From Fluctibacter halophilus (GTDB taxonomy: Bacteria > Pseudomonadota > Gammaproteobacteria > Enterobacterales > Alteromonadaceae): a DNA stretch of 64,000 nucleotides. A model generated the notes under the pieces. The model saw only the letters and a list, made by a program, of their open reading frames with translations. It did not search any database and was not told the origin of the DNA. The DNA is taken from positions 532,102 through 596,101 of the forward strand of contig NZ_JAJEWP010000002.1 in assembly GCF_020687825.1 (NCBI RefSeq), given 5' to 3'. Numbering within the stretch: position 1 is the first letter of the stretch; the number at the start of each line of letters is the position of its first letter. Positions 1 through 8,584 of this stretch are shown here, one piece after another. The translations under genes and the position numbers were made by a program.

Positions 1-395
1 TGGAAATGGCTTTCCGCGGATAAATACCCTGCATACATATCCAGACCCAGTCGTTGCAGGGTCGAATCGGCAATGGTCGAGCTGGTAAAAGTACGGATCT
101 GCGCGTAGTTTTGCGAGTTAATCGCGTTGACCAACTTATCACTCAATAAGCGGGTCAGGGTGCTTCGGGCCTCACTACACCATGAACAATTCTCATCGGC
201 AGCTAAATCCAGCGCCTGTTGAAAGTGACGTTGTGCATTTAATGCATCGCCCTTGCTTGAGTAGCGCTGCGCCAGATTATTTAATTCACCTGCGCTTTTC
301 TGCTCATCGCCAAAAGTGGGCGCGCAGAGTGACAGCAAAAGAGAACTAAATAATGCAAGATGTAAGCGGGAGACATTCTGATTTTGATTCTTCAA
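1..395 (-). CDS. Exported helical-repeat (TPR-like) protein, N-terminal part
   Basis: An open frame runs off the left edge of the window, so only about 131 N-terminal residues are visible. It opens with a TTG codon, because the frame is closed by a stop shortly upstream and no ATG or GTG is available. TTAGGT lies just before the TTG and could serve as a weak ribosome-binding site. The N-terminus is a signal peptide (hydrophobic LFSSLLLSLC stretch, cleavage likely near TFG/DEQ). The rest is helical, with the look of tetratricopeptide units (LNAQRHFQQALDLA). It lies 190 bp downstream of the regulator gene on the same strand. The function is unknown; the TPR-like call is from the pattern only. 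Confidence 0.6.
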   Translation of the reverse strand, partial: MKNQNQNVSRLHLALFSSLLLSLCAPTFGDEQKSAGELNNLAQRYSSKGDALNAQRHFQQALDLAADENCSWCSEARSTLTRLLSDKLVNAINSQNYAQIRTFTSSTIADSTLQRLGLDMYAGYLSAESHF

Positions 396-585
396 CGACC
401 TAATCCATGTAGATAACTATTTATTCACCACATTATTAGGAAGGCTTTCGTGCCTGAACTCAAGGTGAGCTGGCTGATGAAAAGCTGATGGTTTGTTGAG
501 GTAACGGATTTTCTCGGAAAAACTAGCCATATCATTACTGCAATAGTCAACTCCCACAGCAGCAACGTAGTGAAGCGATTTGGGC

Positions 586-2709
586 TTACTGTAACTCGGC
601 TACTTCCTGATTGATATTGACATACTGACTGAGTAGCAGCTTGCCATCCTTCAGGTCCAATACTTTCCAAGTGGTCGGTGTGAGCTGAATCACTGGCCGG
701 ATAAACGTACCGTCAGTACTATACTCATTTAATACGAAGGAGCTTTTATCCGCGCTGTATAGCTTCTGCTTGTGAACGAACAATGCGTCACCGTTTAATG
801 CTGATAAGCGACTTACACCTGGTATGTGAGGGTCTAAAGCACGTACGAATACCTCGCCTTTAACATTGCTAAAGATAATCTGGTCGTTCACTTGCCAGGC
901 GTTCACAATCCGTTGGAGATGATAGGGTGTTAAGGTGTTTTTACTTAGGTCAAGCTGATACAACGCGCCGGGAACTGGATCATTCAATGTAACCAGCAAT
1001 TGCTCTTGTTCAACCCAGCCTAACACCGCGGTAATGGGTTGATGGGTAGGATAATGCTGACGCATTCCTTCAAGATCAGAGATAACCAGACCTGTTGTTG
1101 ATGCCCACGCCAGAGAACGGCCATCTGGCGCCCACGCATAGCTTCTTATCGGGTTTCGTGGGCTTTCATCACTAAGTTGAAACGCTTTGTGGTTATCCCA
1201 AATCCAGACTTGATCGCTGCCGCTTCTGTCTGACAAAAAAGCAATGAGTTCGCCAATGGGCTGATAGCGGGCAAGATGTTCCTGTGCCCTAGTGCGGGCA
1301 AAACTTTTAAACGGCAGATTGGTTTCATTCACATCGTTGCGAAGTTGTGCACGCGGTTTGTCGAACAGCGAAATCTGGGCAATATCTACATCTTTGCCCC
1401 CTTGAATGACCAACATAGCATTTGATATCGGATGCATATCCGCTTCAACAATATTATCCGCTGGCGTTTTAATGGCTTGCATATCGCCGTTAAGGCCAAT
1501 GTGGAATAAGGCGCTATTGATGACCGCATAGAGATAGTCTGCGTCCGGGGAAAACTTACCTTTTATCTGCACATCAGGATGCATTCCGGGTAATAAACGA
1601 ATCGCTTCTCGGCTCTGCACGTGGCCTCTATGATCAAGGAAAGTCATCACAGGGTGACCTGTCTGGTCTCTTCCAAACACAACCAGCTTTCTTTCCTCAG
1701 GAGCATAGTCAAAGTGGTAAAGATACTCATCGTCAGGCGCGTATATCACCTGATGGACCTGGGTTAAATCATTGTATTGCACCATTTGATTTTGCCCATC
1801 CACGGATTGCAAGAATACGTATTGGTGATTGGACAAAGCCTTAGGCATATAAACATATTCAGCCTGGCATTGATGACGTAATACCGGCTTTTGCGGAGTT
1901 TTCAAGGCTAACGAAAAATCTAATGTGGCGACGCTCCTGCATTGTCCGTCATCAAACCAATCGGAAACGTTCTGCGCAGCCGTTTCACAGTCAGATGACA
2001 CGGCAAATATCAGCTCGCGCCCATCGACGGTATAGCTTGCTCCACTATATTTGGCCGCAACAGCAGTCAGTTGAGTTTCCTGTCCAGTAGCCAATTGTCT
2101 GGCCCATAGATGACTTTTGCATCCACCGGCATAACGGTTAAACACGATATAGTGACCATCCGGGCTATATATTGCCTGCGACTCATGGGCATCAGTTTGG
2201 GTGAGCGTTTGAATTTCAGTGTATTGCTGTGACTGCCTGCCCGGTAGAAAATCAAACATGCTCAGGAACAATATTGCTGTGATCCCCGCCAGCGTAAAAG
2301 CCGTCACTTTAATTCCCCAACCTTTCGGTAGATTAGGGGTTGATGGGAGTTTCAGTGGGGTTGTATTCTCATCCAGCCAGCGTACCTCCGCATTTAGCCG
2401 GTAACCAATTTTAGGATGAGTGAATATCACATGAGGCGATTTAGCATCGTCACCTAACTCTTTGCGTAGAATGGCAATACAACGCTGCAAGGCATTAGGC
2501 ACCACCTCCATGCCTGCCCAAGCATGCTGCATAATTTCCTGATGAGTGACGACTTCATTTTGTCTGGACGCCAGGCAATATAAGACCTTCAACACCTTGG
2601 GTTCAACCTGCACCTGCTGCTCCCCGCGAATAATCAGTGAGCGCGGCAAGTCAATCAGGAAATCGTTAATGTAGAGTTTTGTTTTAGCCGGCATACAATC
2701 GTGCAACAC
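586..2709 (-). CDS. Membrane-anchored winged-helix regulator with TolB-like beta-propeller
   Basis: This 707-residue protein has three parts. Residues 10-110 form an OmpR/ToxR-type winged helix (EPKVLKVLYCLA, then ALQRCIAILRKELGDD and PKIGYRL, the usual recognition-helix and wing signatures). Residues 130-152 are a single membrane span. From about 165 to the end is a periplasmic beta-propeller of TolB/PD40-like repeats (YSPDGHYIVFNRY, FSPDADYLYAV, WAPDGRSLAWAS). Architecturally it is a CadC/ToxR-like one-component membrane regulator, sensing by the propeller and binding DNA by the N-terminus. It is divergent from the hydrolase at 2899, its most obvious target. The start is GTG at 2709; ATG at 2694 is a reasonable alternative. 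The ligand is unknown. Confidence 0.85.
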   Translation of the reverse strand: MLHDCMPAKTKLYINDFLIDLPRSLIIRGEQQVQVEPKVLKVLYCLASRQNEVVTHQEIMQHAWAGMEVVPNALQRCIAILRKELGDDAKSPHVIFTHPKIGYRLNAEVRWLDENTTPLKLPSTPNLPKGWGIKVTAFTLAGITAILFLSMFDFLPGRQSQQYTEIQTLTQTDAHESQAIYSPDGHYIVFNRYAGGCKSHLWARQLATGQETQLTAVAAKYSGASYTVDGRELIFAVSSDCETAAQNVSDWFDDGQCRSVATLDFSLALKTPQKPVLRHQCQAEYVYMPKALSNHQYVFLQSVDGQNQMVQYNDLTQVHQVIYAPDDEYLYHFDYAPEERKLVVFGRDQTGHPVMTFLDHRGHVQSREAIRLLPGMHPDVQIKGKFSPDADYLYAVINSALFHIGLNGDMQAIKTPADNIVEADMHPISNAMLVIQGGKDVDIAQISLFDKPRAQLRNDVNETNLPFKSFARTRAQEHLARYQPIGELIAFLSDRSGSDQVWIWDNHKAFQLSDESPRNPIRSYAWAPDGRSLAWASTTGLVISDLEGMRQHYPTHQPITAVLGWVEQEQLLVTLNDPVPGALYQLDLSKNTLTPYHLQRIVNAWQVNDQIIFSNVKGEVFVRALDPHIPGVSRLSALNGDALFVHKQKLYSADKSSFVLNEYSTDGTFIRPVIQLTPTTWKVLDLKDGKLLLSQYVNINQEVAELQ

Positions 2710-2898
2710 GTAAGTCTCAGCGCGCCAGTCTATTCGCTGGAAATAGCTCTGTCCACCTACCGGTCCTCTTTACTGCAAATCCCCGTTAATTTGCAGCCAT
2801 CAGGAATTCATCAGCAATTCATCACGTTACCATTGTGGCTCCACATTGCTGCGGCCTGTTCAATATCTGCCTTGATTCGTTTTGCCTTAGGATATTAA

Positions 2899-4446
2899 AT
2901 GCAAAATCACTACGTTAGGGTACGAAATACCTTGCGCGGCGCACTGTTCATACTTACAACGCTTGTTGCGTCACATGTGGCAGCTGCGACGAAAGAAAAT
3001 CAAATCATTCAAAAAACGGTTACAGCCTACGGCGGTAATACATTATTGAAGCTGCAAAGCCTGACCCTGAATGATTCTTTCTACCAATACTCACAATGGC
3101 AAAGCAGCCATGCGTTACAAGGGCCGATGATAGGTTATTTGAGTGAGCAACAGGTAAGATTAAGCATAGATTTTGTTAATCATCGCAAAGCACTCAGACA
3201 GGCCACCTTCAGGCTGGTAGACGGTCACGGCAGCGAAATCCCCAGCGTAACCCATCGTCTTTTCACAGACACAAGAGGGTACTCAGTTGACCATGCATTG
3301 CAGGTCTACTACGACGCGCCCGCAATGACCTTTGATAACGCAGATTCAGGCATGAGTCGTCTGATTGACACCCTGATTGTTAAGCAACTTTACGCTGATA
3401 AAGATCACAGCGAGTGGCGTGACATTGCCTATATTCAGGGCGTTCCTCACGATGTTCTAAGCGTTAACTCAGGCCAGAAAAACGAATATACCGTGTACCT
3501 GAATCAGCAAAACGGTTACCTGAGCCGGGTCCTGCGTAAACAAGGCGCTCAGTTAACCACCTACAATTTTCTCCAGCATCAGCGAAGCGGTGATTTAGGC
3601 TGGGCCAGACAAGTTTTTGTGAGCACTCCAGTCCGTCCTGTTTATCACTCAACTAACCGGACAATTACGTTTAATACGACACAGGAAGGGGATTTCAACC
3701 TGCCAGAAATCTATCCTCAGCGTTCTCGGTCAGCGGTAGTGGATAGCACCGAACTTACCCTGCAAAAACTCGCCAAAGATGTTTATTGGATCGGGCAGGA
3801 CTGGAGCTACAGCCTGTTTATTGATATGGGCGATTATTATATTTCGGCGGGTGCGTGGCAAACAGACCGCGAATCGCATGCCTGGCAAAATGGTCTGGAC
3901 TTGCTGCACAAGACGACAGGGAAAAATAAGCCAGTAAAACAGCATATTGTCACCCATCATCATCATGACCACATGATGGGTTTACATGACGTGATTAAAC
4001 AAGGCGCCGAGTTAGTCATTCATCCCAATAACATACCTGCGGTACAACAGCACTTGTCAAAGCCTCTGTCCGAACAGCGTTTTATCCCCATCGCTGATAC
4101 CACGCTGTTGGCCAACGACAAAGTCATGTTGTTTGATGTCCCCAACAGCCATGCCAATCACAATCTGGTCATTTACCTGCCAGAGCAGAAAATATTGTTC
4201 TCCGAAGATATGTTCGGTAGCGGTTTACAGCAAGGGTTTCATTCACCGGCCAACTGGCCGGATCTGGATACCTACAACCGCTTGCAGACGCTAAATGATA
4301 AAGTCACGGCACTGGCATTGGATGTTGAACAATATGTATCATCACATCACGCTCGCGTATTAAGTCAGCAAGAAATCGATCAGGCGCTCTCCATCATCGT
4401 GCCGAAAAAGCAAGAACTGCTAATGCGCTTATTTGCTGAACACTAA
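2899..4446 (+). CDS. Exported metallo-beta-lactamase-fold hydrolase
   Basis: This 515-residue protein has a signal peptide (LFILTTLVASHVAAA). An N-terminal half of about 270 residues begins with the IIQKTVTAYGG motif and may be LolA-like. The C-terminal half is an MBL fold with the full metal motif H353-x-H355-x-D357-H358 (THHHHDHMMG), a later His in PNSHANHN and an Asp in FSEDMF. The family hydrolyses ester, thioester, lactam or phosphoester bonds with two zinc or iron ions; the substrate here is unknown. AGGA lies about 7 nt before the ATG. It is divergent from the winged-helix regulator, which probably controls it. A paralogue with a damaged metal site lies at 47035-48504. Confidence 0.85.
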   Translation: MQNHYVRVRNTLRGALFILTTLVASHVAAATKENQIIQKTVTAYGGNTLLKLQSLTLNDSFYQYSQWQSSHALQGPMIGYLSEQQVRLSIDFVNHRKALRQATFRLVDGHGSEIPSVTHRLFTDTRGYSVDHALQVYYDAPAMTFDNADSGMSRLIDTLIVKQLYADKDHSEWRDIAYIQGVPHDVLSVNSGQKNEYTVYLNQQNGYLSRVLRKQGAQLTTYNFLQHQRSGDLGWARQVFVSTPVRPVYHSTNRTITFNTTQEGDFNLPEIYPQRSRSAVVDSTELTLQKLAKDVYWIGQDWSYSLFIDMGDYYISAGAWQTDRESHAWQNGLDLLHKTTGKNKPVKQHIVTHHHHDHMMGLHDVIKQGAELVIHPNNIPAVQQHLSKPLSEQRFIPIADTTLLANDKVMLFDVPNSHANHNLVIYLPEQKILFSEDMFGSGLQQGFHSPANWPDLDTYNRLQTLNDKVTALALDVEQYVSSHHARVLSQQEIDQALSIIVPKKQELLMRLFAEH

Positions 4447-4533
4447 TTAGCGCTTATGCAATCAGGGCTTCAACGTGTTTAGCACGCCAGCCCTGACACC
4501 CCATATGCCGGATAAGGTTAAAAGGACCGGGTC

Positions 4534-5190
4534 TTGAACAGGTTAATTTGGGTGATTGACTCGCCCTACTCCAGAGCGACAAAATGGCTGTTGCTAAAAC
4601 TGCACGTGAGCCACGCTGATCATCTGCTTGGCTGGCAAAACCTGGCTCATGATCCTCTGTTACTTGCGCACAACCCCAAGCAGCAGGTACCCACGTTGCT
4701 ACTGGAAGACCGGACAATTAGCGATTCCCTGCTGATTGCCTTGCAGTTTTTACCTGATGAATGGCATCAGACAGTAGATGCGCAGCTTTTCCGATTGGCT
4801 GACGGTGATTTTGAAGCGGCAATTATCTTCTTTTTCCGGGCAAATCTGCTGGAAAAGAACTTTAGCAAAAATGACAGCAGTGAGTTTATGCGTCAGGCAG
4901 GCGAAACGACTTACAGAAAAAGCCTGGATGTTTTATTTGATACCATACAAGTCAGCGACATTGAGCAACCGATAAATTTTGGTCTGGTCCTGGTATTTTC
5001 AACCATCCTGGCCTGCCGGCATCTCGCCAACAGTCTAGAAGTCAACACACACAGACTTAATGAACTGCAGGCGTTAAGTCGCCTTATTGAGACCGATAAA
5101 GAGTATCAGCATCTGGTCCAACACTATTTTGCTGATTCGGAAAATGCGCTGCCATTTTATATCGGCAGCGAGATAATCCCCGATTGCTAA
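4534..5190 (+). CDS. Glutathione S-transferase-like protein
   Basis: The 218-residue protein starts with a thioredoxin-like GST N-domain: SPYSRATKWLLLKL is the usual position of the active-site Ser/Cys. NPKQQVPTLLLED carries the conserved cis-Pro region and is followed by ISDSLLIALQFL, the SNAIL/TRAIL-type position. The rest is helical, as in the GST C-domain. The start is TTG, supported by AAGGA about 8 nt upstream and the absence of an earlier in-frame ATG near a ribosome-binding site. It lies 87 bp after the metallo-hydrolase on the same strand, so it may be co-transcribed. The substrate is unknown; a role in detoxification or thiol chemistry is family-level inference. Confidence 0.75.
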   Translation: MNRLIWVIDSPYSRATKWLLLKLHVSHADHLLGWQNLAHDPLLLAHNPKQQVPTLLLEDRTISDSLLIALQFLPDEWHQTVDAQLFRLADGDFEAAIIFFFRANLLEKNFSKNDSSEFMRQAGETTYRKSLDVLFDTIQVSDIEQPINFGLVLVFSTILACRHLANSLEVNTHRLNELQALSRLIETDKEYQHLVQHYFADSENALPFYIGSEIIPDC

Positions 5191-5361
5191 CAAACCAATC
5201 ATTTCAGACATAGAGTCTGGTAAATAACCACCTGTTCAGTAGACACATCACTACCATACTTTAAAGTTAAGCGTGTGATCGGATGTCTGCTTTGGAGAAA
5301 TTGCTAGATCAATTTCTCGGTACAACGAAGGTCCGCATTTGCTCTAAGCGCTCATATGGAG

Positions 5362-5447
5362 CTACGAAGAGTCGTCATCCTCGCGCACGACTGCATGGAT
5401 GCAGGAGGTAGAGCGTCTCAGGAGACAAAGCCGAGGCGAGGACCTCC
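5362..5447 (+). repeat. REP-like palindromic repeat with internal insertion
   Basis: The ends (CTACGAAGAGTCGTCATCC at the left, GGCGAGGACCTCC at the right) match the compact 39-bp element at 49448-49486. Here the hairpin is interrupted by about 48 nt that contain a smaller palindrome, CTGCATGGATGCAG. Elements of this kind are dispersed intergenic repeats in marine gammaproteobacteria. This one lies in the 5191-5684 gap, which otherwise holds no gene I can support. Confidence 0.6.
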
Positions 5448-5506
5448 CACATTTATTGACTCACACGAATTAACACTGTTTTGGTTAGTCATCAACCCAA
5501 TGGAGA

Positions 5507-5524
5507 TTGCGGCCTTCGCCGCAA
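5507..5524 (+). repeat. Short perfect hairpin TTGCGGC-CTTC-GCCGCAA
   Basis: A 7-bp perfect stem with a four-base loop, about 60 bp after the REP-like element. It has no run of T after it, so it is more likely a second dispersed repeat than a terminator. Confidence 0.45.
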
Positions 5525-5684
5525 TGACGTTAGCGTTTGCTGAACTTCGCTAGAGCGGGCAGTACGGCGCTGAATATGCAATGGAGGTGGGTGTTTGCTA
5601 AGTGCCAGAAGGGGGCTATTGAAACAAGTTAGTGTAATATCTTTTCTATTACGAAGTGGACTATCAATAAATGGTTTCATAGAG

Positions 5685-6248
5685 ATGGGGAATATTGAAT
5701 TGAGAGGTATTTACCTTGAGTTTTACAACTGGTTGATTGAAAGGCGACTCTTAAGTATTTCGATAGTGATAGCTGTATTTTCTTTTGGAACGCTTATCGA
5801 TATCGAGACAAAAAACTACTTATTTATTTATTCCATTTTCCTTTTTAGTGGAATTTTTGTGCAAGACATTGAAGTCGACACCTCATTTTTTCTCGACAAA
5901 AGCGAGCTGTTCGAGTTCGACAAGGCCTACTTTTACTCAATGTTCCATACTTTCAAATGGATGAGTTTTTTGGTGACTTCCTTAATTGTCTCAAAATGGA
6001 AACTGTCTCTAGATCTTTTGATTGCAGTTGCATACGGTGGTCTGCATCTAGCTACATGGATTCCACTTTATTTTGTGCCAAATGGAGGAATACAAAGTAA
6101 GAAGCAAGCGTGGACACTTATGGCGGCTGAACTCTTTGTTTTCTCATTCACAATCCTAATTGGGCAAAACCTAGTATCAAAATTTTCTGGCTTGACTTGG
6201 TTTGGTCCAATTTTAAGTAAACCTCTTGAGTTATTTGGTCTTAGTTGA
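5685..6248 (+). CDS. Orphan integral membrane protein
   Basis: No family is recognised. About 187 residues from ATG 5685 (MGNIELRGIYLEF). Four hydrophobic segments can be seen: ISIVIAVFSFGTLI, YLFIYSIFLFSGIFV, a pair around FLVTSLIVS and LLIAVAYGGLHLATWIPLYF, and FVFSFTILIGQNLV. The frame stays open upstream to a TTG at 5595 that has a good GGAGG spacing, so the start may be 5595. Base composition is clearly more AT-rich than the flanking core genes, which suggests acquisition. It is flanked by the 13-bp direct repeats and by REP-like elements. Confidence 0.5.
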   Translation: MGNIELRGIYLEFYNWLIERRLLSISIVIAVFSFGTLIDIETKNYLFIYSIFLFSGIFVQDIEVDTSFFLDKSELFEFDKAYFYSMFHTFKWMSFLVTSLIVSKWKLSLDLLIAVAYGGLHLATWIPLYFVPNGGIQSKKQAWTLMAAELFVFSFTILIGQNLVSKFSGLTWFGPILSKPLELFGLS

Positions 6249-6348
6249 AGTGTTTGCAAAATCAATCATAGAGAGGCGCTGAATCTCTACCAGCGCAGTA
6301 GACACATCGTAATCATAAATTGCAGAGTAAGATAAATTTGAGGATGGA

Positions 6349-6414
6349 TGTCGTCTTTGGAAGAATGAGCGCCAGCCAAGCTTTAGACGTCCCATTTATA
6401 ATTGCCTTGTTATC
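6349..6414 (-). other. Degenerate 5' half of an integron attC site
   Basis: Read on the minus strand just after the stop of the 6420-6794 gene, the sequence begins GATAACAAGGC, an attC R''-type box. Further on it has AAAGCTTGGCTG followed by GCTC, matching the arm of the clear attC at 50775-50874. The right half with a GTTAT core is missing or too decayed to see. Confidence 0.45.
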
Positions 6415-6419
6415 TGAAT

Positions 6420-6794
6420 TTATTCAATATCCCACTCAGCAACGTCTTCGACTGGCCTTGGCAATCTGCCTTCTAACCATTCAGCACATGTGCCTGGTCT
6501 AAAGTCCATGTTTTCGCACTCTATTACCCAAGATAAGAATTCTTCGGGGCCACCGTTCATATATGGTGGTGGCGACACAGGGTAAAACGAAGTTGGAAGT
6601 CGTTCATCTAATGATAAGTAATTTAGTACATGACCTAACTCTTGAACTGTATGCCATGCTAAGTGGTGGTTGATATCAATTGTAAACTTAACCCACCAGC
6701 TTTCATTGTCTTCTGAGCCATAACCTATTGAACCTGTTATCGCAGGTACTTTTTCTAGGAACTCAATTAACTTTGTATATGCTCGATTATCCAT
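6420..6794 (-). CDS. Small acidic cytosolic protein, probable former integron cassette gene
   Basis: A 124-residue soluble protein without signal peptide or membrane span, acidic and rich in Trp (SWWVKF, HLAWHTVQELGH, FLSWVIE, WDIE). I do not recognise a named family. Short acidic Trp-rich proteins of this size are common among integron cassette products and immunity-like proteins. Its boundaries look like those of a cassette: GTTATG (minus strand, 6801-6806) lies 6 nt before the ATG, and an attC-like left half follows the stop. It is opposite in strand to its left neighbour and AT-rich. Confidence 0.6.
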   Translation of the reverse strand: MDNRAYTKLIEFLEKVPAITGSIGYGSEDNESWWVKFTIDINHHLAWHTVQELGHVLNYLSLDERLPTSFYPVSPPPYMNGGPEEFLSWVIECENMDFRPGTCAEWLEGRLPRPVEDVAEWDIE

Positions 6795-7014
6795 AATTCA
6801 CATAACAACTTATTACTGAGACTTCATAGTAACACTCGCTTCCCCTGAAAAACCATGTTCCGTGTTTTCAATGGAAAGGGTGTTGTGAAAACTAAGGTCT
6901 GCTCAACGCAAAAGAGCAGTCATTCGTTAGAACTTCCTGCTACGTCAGCAATTCGCTCTGTCCGGCCCTCTGGCATTATTCTGAAGGCCAGAGAACGGTC
7001 TGACAGTGAAACCT

Positions 7015-8508
7015 TCAGAGTTTGTTAAACACAACCCCACCGTATTCCAGCGATTGCACCTGGTCGTCTACGTTAAAGGTGATCACCGTGCCTGAGGTGG
7101 GCTCCAGTTCCACACGGATTTTGTCGGCCTCGTTCATGCCGGTGGAAGACGAATGCATCACGCCCCATTCAACGTCGAAACGCTGTTCCTCGTTGTGGCG
7201 CACAAAAATACTGCCCAGTTGTGGGTGTCGGTACTCACCCACATAGTGTTGCTGCGGTAAGCTCAACCGCCACTCCCGGCCGTTGATCTTTTGTCGCTGC
7301 TTTGCCATTTGCCCATCCAGCCCGGCGAGTTTTTGCTTAAGCTCATCAGCCCGTTGGGTAACCCTCTGTTCAATGTCAGCTTCACCCAACAGGCTGCCAT
7401 ACACATAATCGGCAATCAGGTTGGTGAGGCGCGCGCTGAGGAAATCTTCGCTGTTGAGCACCACCAGACCGATTTTCTGTGCGGGTATAAACGACAGATG
7501 GGCATGGGTGCCGGCAAAGCCACCGAAATGGTGCAGCATGCGCTGCGCTTTGTAGTCACCGGTGTACCAGCCCCAGGCGTAGCCGTCGCGGGTAAAATCC
7601 AGATAAGCACGGTCTGTGACCGCCTGTTGGCGATGAGAGCGGGCAATCACCTCTGCCGGATAGACCTGTTTGCCGTCAATCATGCCCTCATTGAGCTGGG
7701 CAATCAGAAAGCGCCCCATATCGGCAGCGGTGGAGAATACGCCGCCGGCGGCGTGCAGCGTATTGTCACCTTTTTCCAGGTACAGCGCGGTTTGTCGTTG
7801 CGGGTTCATCAGCGAGTAGGGCTTTGCGACAAGAGCCTGGTCGCCAATGTCTGAACGACGGGCCGTGGTGGCCTGCATTCCGGCAGGAGCAAACACCTGT
7901 TGTTGCAGCTTGTCCTGCCAGGGGCGTTTAAAAGCGCTGTCGGCATACACGCTGTAAATGTTGTAACCCACATTGGTGTATTTAAACTCGCCGACCGCCT
8001 CTGACGACGGCGCTGAGTATTCTGTTACCAGGCGCGCCAGTGAGGCCGGGCTGTGAACGCCGCTGTAAGCGGTGGCAAGCACCAGCGGGAAGTTGTTTAT
8101 TGACGCGGTATGGGTGAGTAGCGCTTTAGCAGTGAGATCTTCGCGATCCGGCAGGGCCAGTTCAGGAAACATCGTTGACAGCGTAACGGTCTCAAGGCCG
8201 CTGTCAGTGTTGGCGTCCAGCAGGTAGTTCAGCGCAACGAACGGTTTGGTGACCGAAGCGATGTAAAATCGGCTGTTGGCATCTGCGGCAACACGATTCT
8301 CGATGTCCAGATAGCCGAAATGATCCTGATAGATGATGCGGTCGTTGTGCACCACGGCAACAGCTGTGCCGCTTGGCAGTGCGGCGCTGGATTTGATGTC
8401 GTTGACCAAGGCGTTCAGGAAAGCGGTGTCCAGAGCGCTTTCTTCAGCGCAGAGGTTAGGGGTGACTGCCATCAGCAGCAGGGCGGTAAGTCGAAGCAAT
8501 GGGCGCAT
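7015..8508 (-). CDS. Exported serine hydrolase of the class C beta-lactamase/esterase family
   Basis: The 497-residue protein has a signal peptide (LLRLTALLLMAVTPNLCA) and a penicillin-binding-type hydrolase domain. The nucleophile motif is S85-V-T-K88 (IASVTKPF), the second motif is Y-T-N (KYTNVGYN), and the third is HFGGFAG in place of KTG. This is usual for the AmpC-like esterase, D-peptidase and EstB group, so true beta-lactamase activity should not be assumed. About 130 C-terminal residues form an accessory beta-rich domain. It follows the AraC-type regulator by 76 bp on the same strand and is probably controlled by it. Confidence 0.85.
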   Translation of the reverse strand: MRPLLRLTALLLMAVTPNLCAEESALDTAFLNALVNDIKSSAALPSGTAVAVVHNDRIIYQDHFGYLDIENRVAADANSRFYIASVTKPFVALNYLLDANTDSGLETVTLSTMFPELALPDREDLTAKALLTHTASINNFPLVLATAYSGVHSPASLARLVTEYSAPSSEAVGEFKYTNVGYNIYSVYADSAFKRPWQDKLQQQVFAPAGMQATTARRSDIGDQALVAKPYSLMNPQRQTALYLEKGDNTLHAAGGVFSTAADMGRFLIAQLNEGMIDGKQVYPAEVIARSHRQQAVTDRAYLDFTRDGYAWGWYTGDYKAQRMLHHFGGFAGTHAHLSFIPAQKIGLVVLNSEDFLSARLTNLIADYVYGSLLGEADIEQRVTQRADELKQKLAGLDGQMAKQRQKINGREWRLSLPQQHYVGEYRHPQLGSIFVRHNEEQRFDVEWGVMHSSSTGMNEADKIRVELEPTSGTVITFNVDDQVQSLEYGGVVFNKL

Positions 8509-8584
8509 GTTTTCTCTGTTCTGTGTTTTTCAATTGACGCCATTGCACCAGACTTGCCGGCAGAGGGATAGAACAAATGTAACA

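Larger units (their letters stand above)
5237..6308. repeat. 13-bp direct repeat pair flanking an AT-rich insert
   Basis: CAGTAGACACATC occurs at 5237-5249 and again at 6296-6308, in the same orientation. The pair brackets the REP-like repeats and the orphan membrane protein gene. It could be a footprint of insertion or deletion, or chance; no transposase or recombinase is present between the copies. Confidence 0.4.

Noticed and set aside
2701..2898. 65-residue frame between the regulator and the hydrolase
   Set aside because: Lies in a divergent promoter gap and shows no coding features or family pattern.
7015..8508. Antibiotic resistance beta-lactamase
   Set aside because: The third motif is HFGG and there is a long extra C-terminal domain, so an esterase or peptidase role is more likely.
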